From: Rhodobacterales bacterium CG2_30_65_12
GTDB lineage: Bacteria; Pseudomonadota; Alphaproteobacteria; Rhodobacterales; Rhodobacteraceae
Length of the DNA: 14,176 nucleotides
Direction of reading: 5' to 3'
NCBI GenBank assembly: GCA_001873585.1
Contig: MNZL01000005.1
Coordinates: 1 to 14,176 of the forward strand
The notes under the pieces are model-generated. The model was not told where the DNA came from and did not search any database. It worked only from the letters and a program-made list of their open reading frames with translations. The stretch's first letter is position 1. Every line of letters starts with the position of its first letter. Of the stretch, positions 14,009 to 14,176 are shown piece after piece. The position numbers and the translations under genes were made by a program.

Positions 14009-14038
14009 ATTATGCCGCCGCTTGCGGGCCTGGCGCAA
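14009..14038 (-). promoter_or_regulatory. Candidate DUF1178 promoter
   Basis: On the minus strand TTGCGC (14038-14033) and CATAAT (14014-14009) are 18 bases apart. The -10 matches consensus at five of six positions. The -35 and part of the spacer lie inside a perfect inverted repeat (14020-14040). Confidence 0.45.
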
Positions 14039-14040
14039 GC
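14020..14040. repeat. Seven-base inverted repeat over promoter
   Basis: GCTTGCG (14020-14026) and CGCAAGC (14034-14040) are perfect inverted copies separated by seven bases. It may be an operator for the DUF1178 promoter, or the end hairpin of the upstream NUDIX transcript, although no T-run follows. Confidence 0.5.
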
Positions 14041-14061
14041 CATTGCGCGCCCGCTGTGCGC

Positions 14062-14176
14062 TCAGTGCCCGATATGGCGGGGATCGAAGCTGCGCACCAT
14101 CTGTTGCAATCCCGGCTCCTGCAAGAGTGCCGCCGCCTTCTTGCGGCCCACCCACTTGCGTTTGCGCTCGGCCCTT
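14062..14176 (-). CDS. Probable NUDIX hydrolase, C-terminal end
   Basis: The last 37 codons of a gene entering from the right edge, ending at a TGA at 14064-14062. The readable tail is basic, RAERKRKWVGRKKAAALLQE, then PGLQQMVRSFDPRHIGH. The pattern of a basic RKRKW followed by xxKKAAxLLxEPGLxxM is typical of the C-terminal helix of small NUDIX hydrolases of the diphosphoinositol-polyphosphate/diadenosine type in Rhodobacteraceae. The NUDIX box itself is outside the window, so the assignment rests on this tail and on position next to DUF1178. Codon use matches the surroundings and the reading ends cleanly before a promoter-like spacer, so I am confident that this is coding and less so of the family. 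Confidence 0.55.
   Translation of the reverse strand, partial: RAERKRKWVGRKKAAALLQEPGLQQMVRSFDPRHIGH

Noticed and set aside
1..14176. CRISPR array, insertion sequence, prophage or tandem-repeat block
   Set aside because: No regularly spaced direct repeats, transposase-like or phage structural or packaging frames, or terminal inverted repeats were seen. The beta-helix protein alone is not evidence of a prophage.

Overview
This is a GC-rich chromosomal window that reads as ordinary housekeeping DNA from an alphaproteobacterium, most likely Rhodobacteraceae (Roseobacter/Rhodobacter group). That assignment rests on a class I lysyl-tRNA synthetase, a lysC-ptsP neighbourhood, DUF1178 and DUF4864 proteins, a rhamnosyltransferase-like protein of the kind common in Rhodobacterales, and an FNR/FnrL-type site. 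No tRNA, rRNA, CRISPR array, insertion sequence or phage module is visible, and no gene looks broken. The first and last genes are cut by the window edges.

Layout, left to right. Bases 1-635 (minus strand): the start of a glutathione S-transferase, preceded by a TerB-like protein. Bases 749-5707 (plus): class I LysRS, an exported DUF4864 protein, a small unrecognised protein, and a 763-residue right-handed beta-helix (pectate-lyase-like) protein. A convergent hairpin terminator then separates these from a 50-residue minus-strand small protein. That small gene is divergent from a polyphosphate kinase 2 gene (6158-7201), and the shared spacer carries a near-ideal FNR box. A strong terminator follows ppk2, then a recognisable promoter and an MltB-type lytic transglycosylase lipoprotein (7338-8603).

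From 8844 to the right edge everything is on the minus strand. Read in transcription order from the right edge these are: the C-terminal end of a probable NUDIX hydrolase, a DUF1178 zinc-ribbon-like protein, a putative rhamnosyltransferase, aspartate kinase (lysC), and ptsP (enzyme I of the nitrogen PTS). Most have their own spacer and a plausible promoter, so the block looks like separate or loosely coupled units rather than one operon.

The genes cover translation (LysRS), amino-acid biosynthesis (LysC), nitrogen/carbon signalling (PtsP), polyphosphate metabolism (PPK2) and cell-wall remodelling (MltB type). I do not see a clear undescribed multi-gene system. The observations most worth following are the FNR box placed for class II activation of ppk2, the orphan small protein sharing that control region, the tailspike-like beta-helix protein without an N-terminal signal peptide, and a single NrdR-box-like sequence over a candidate promoter of an unrecognised gene.
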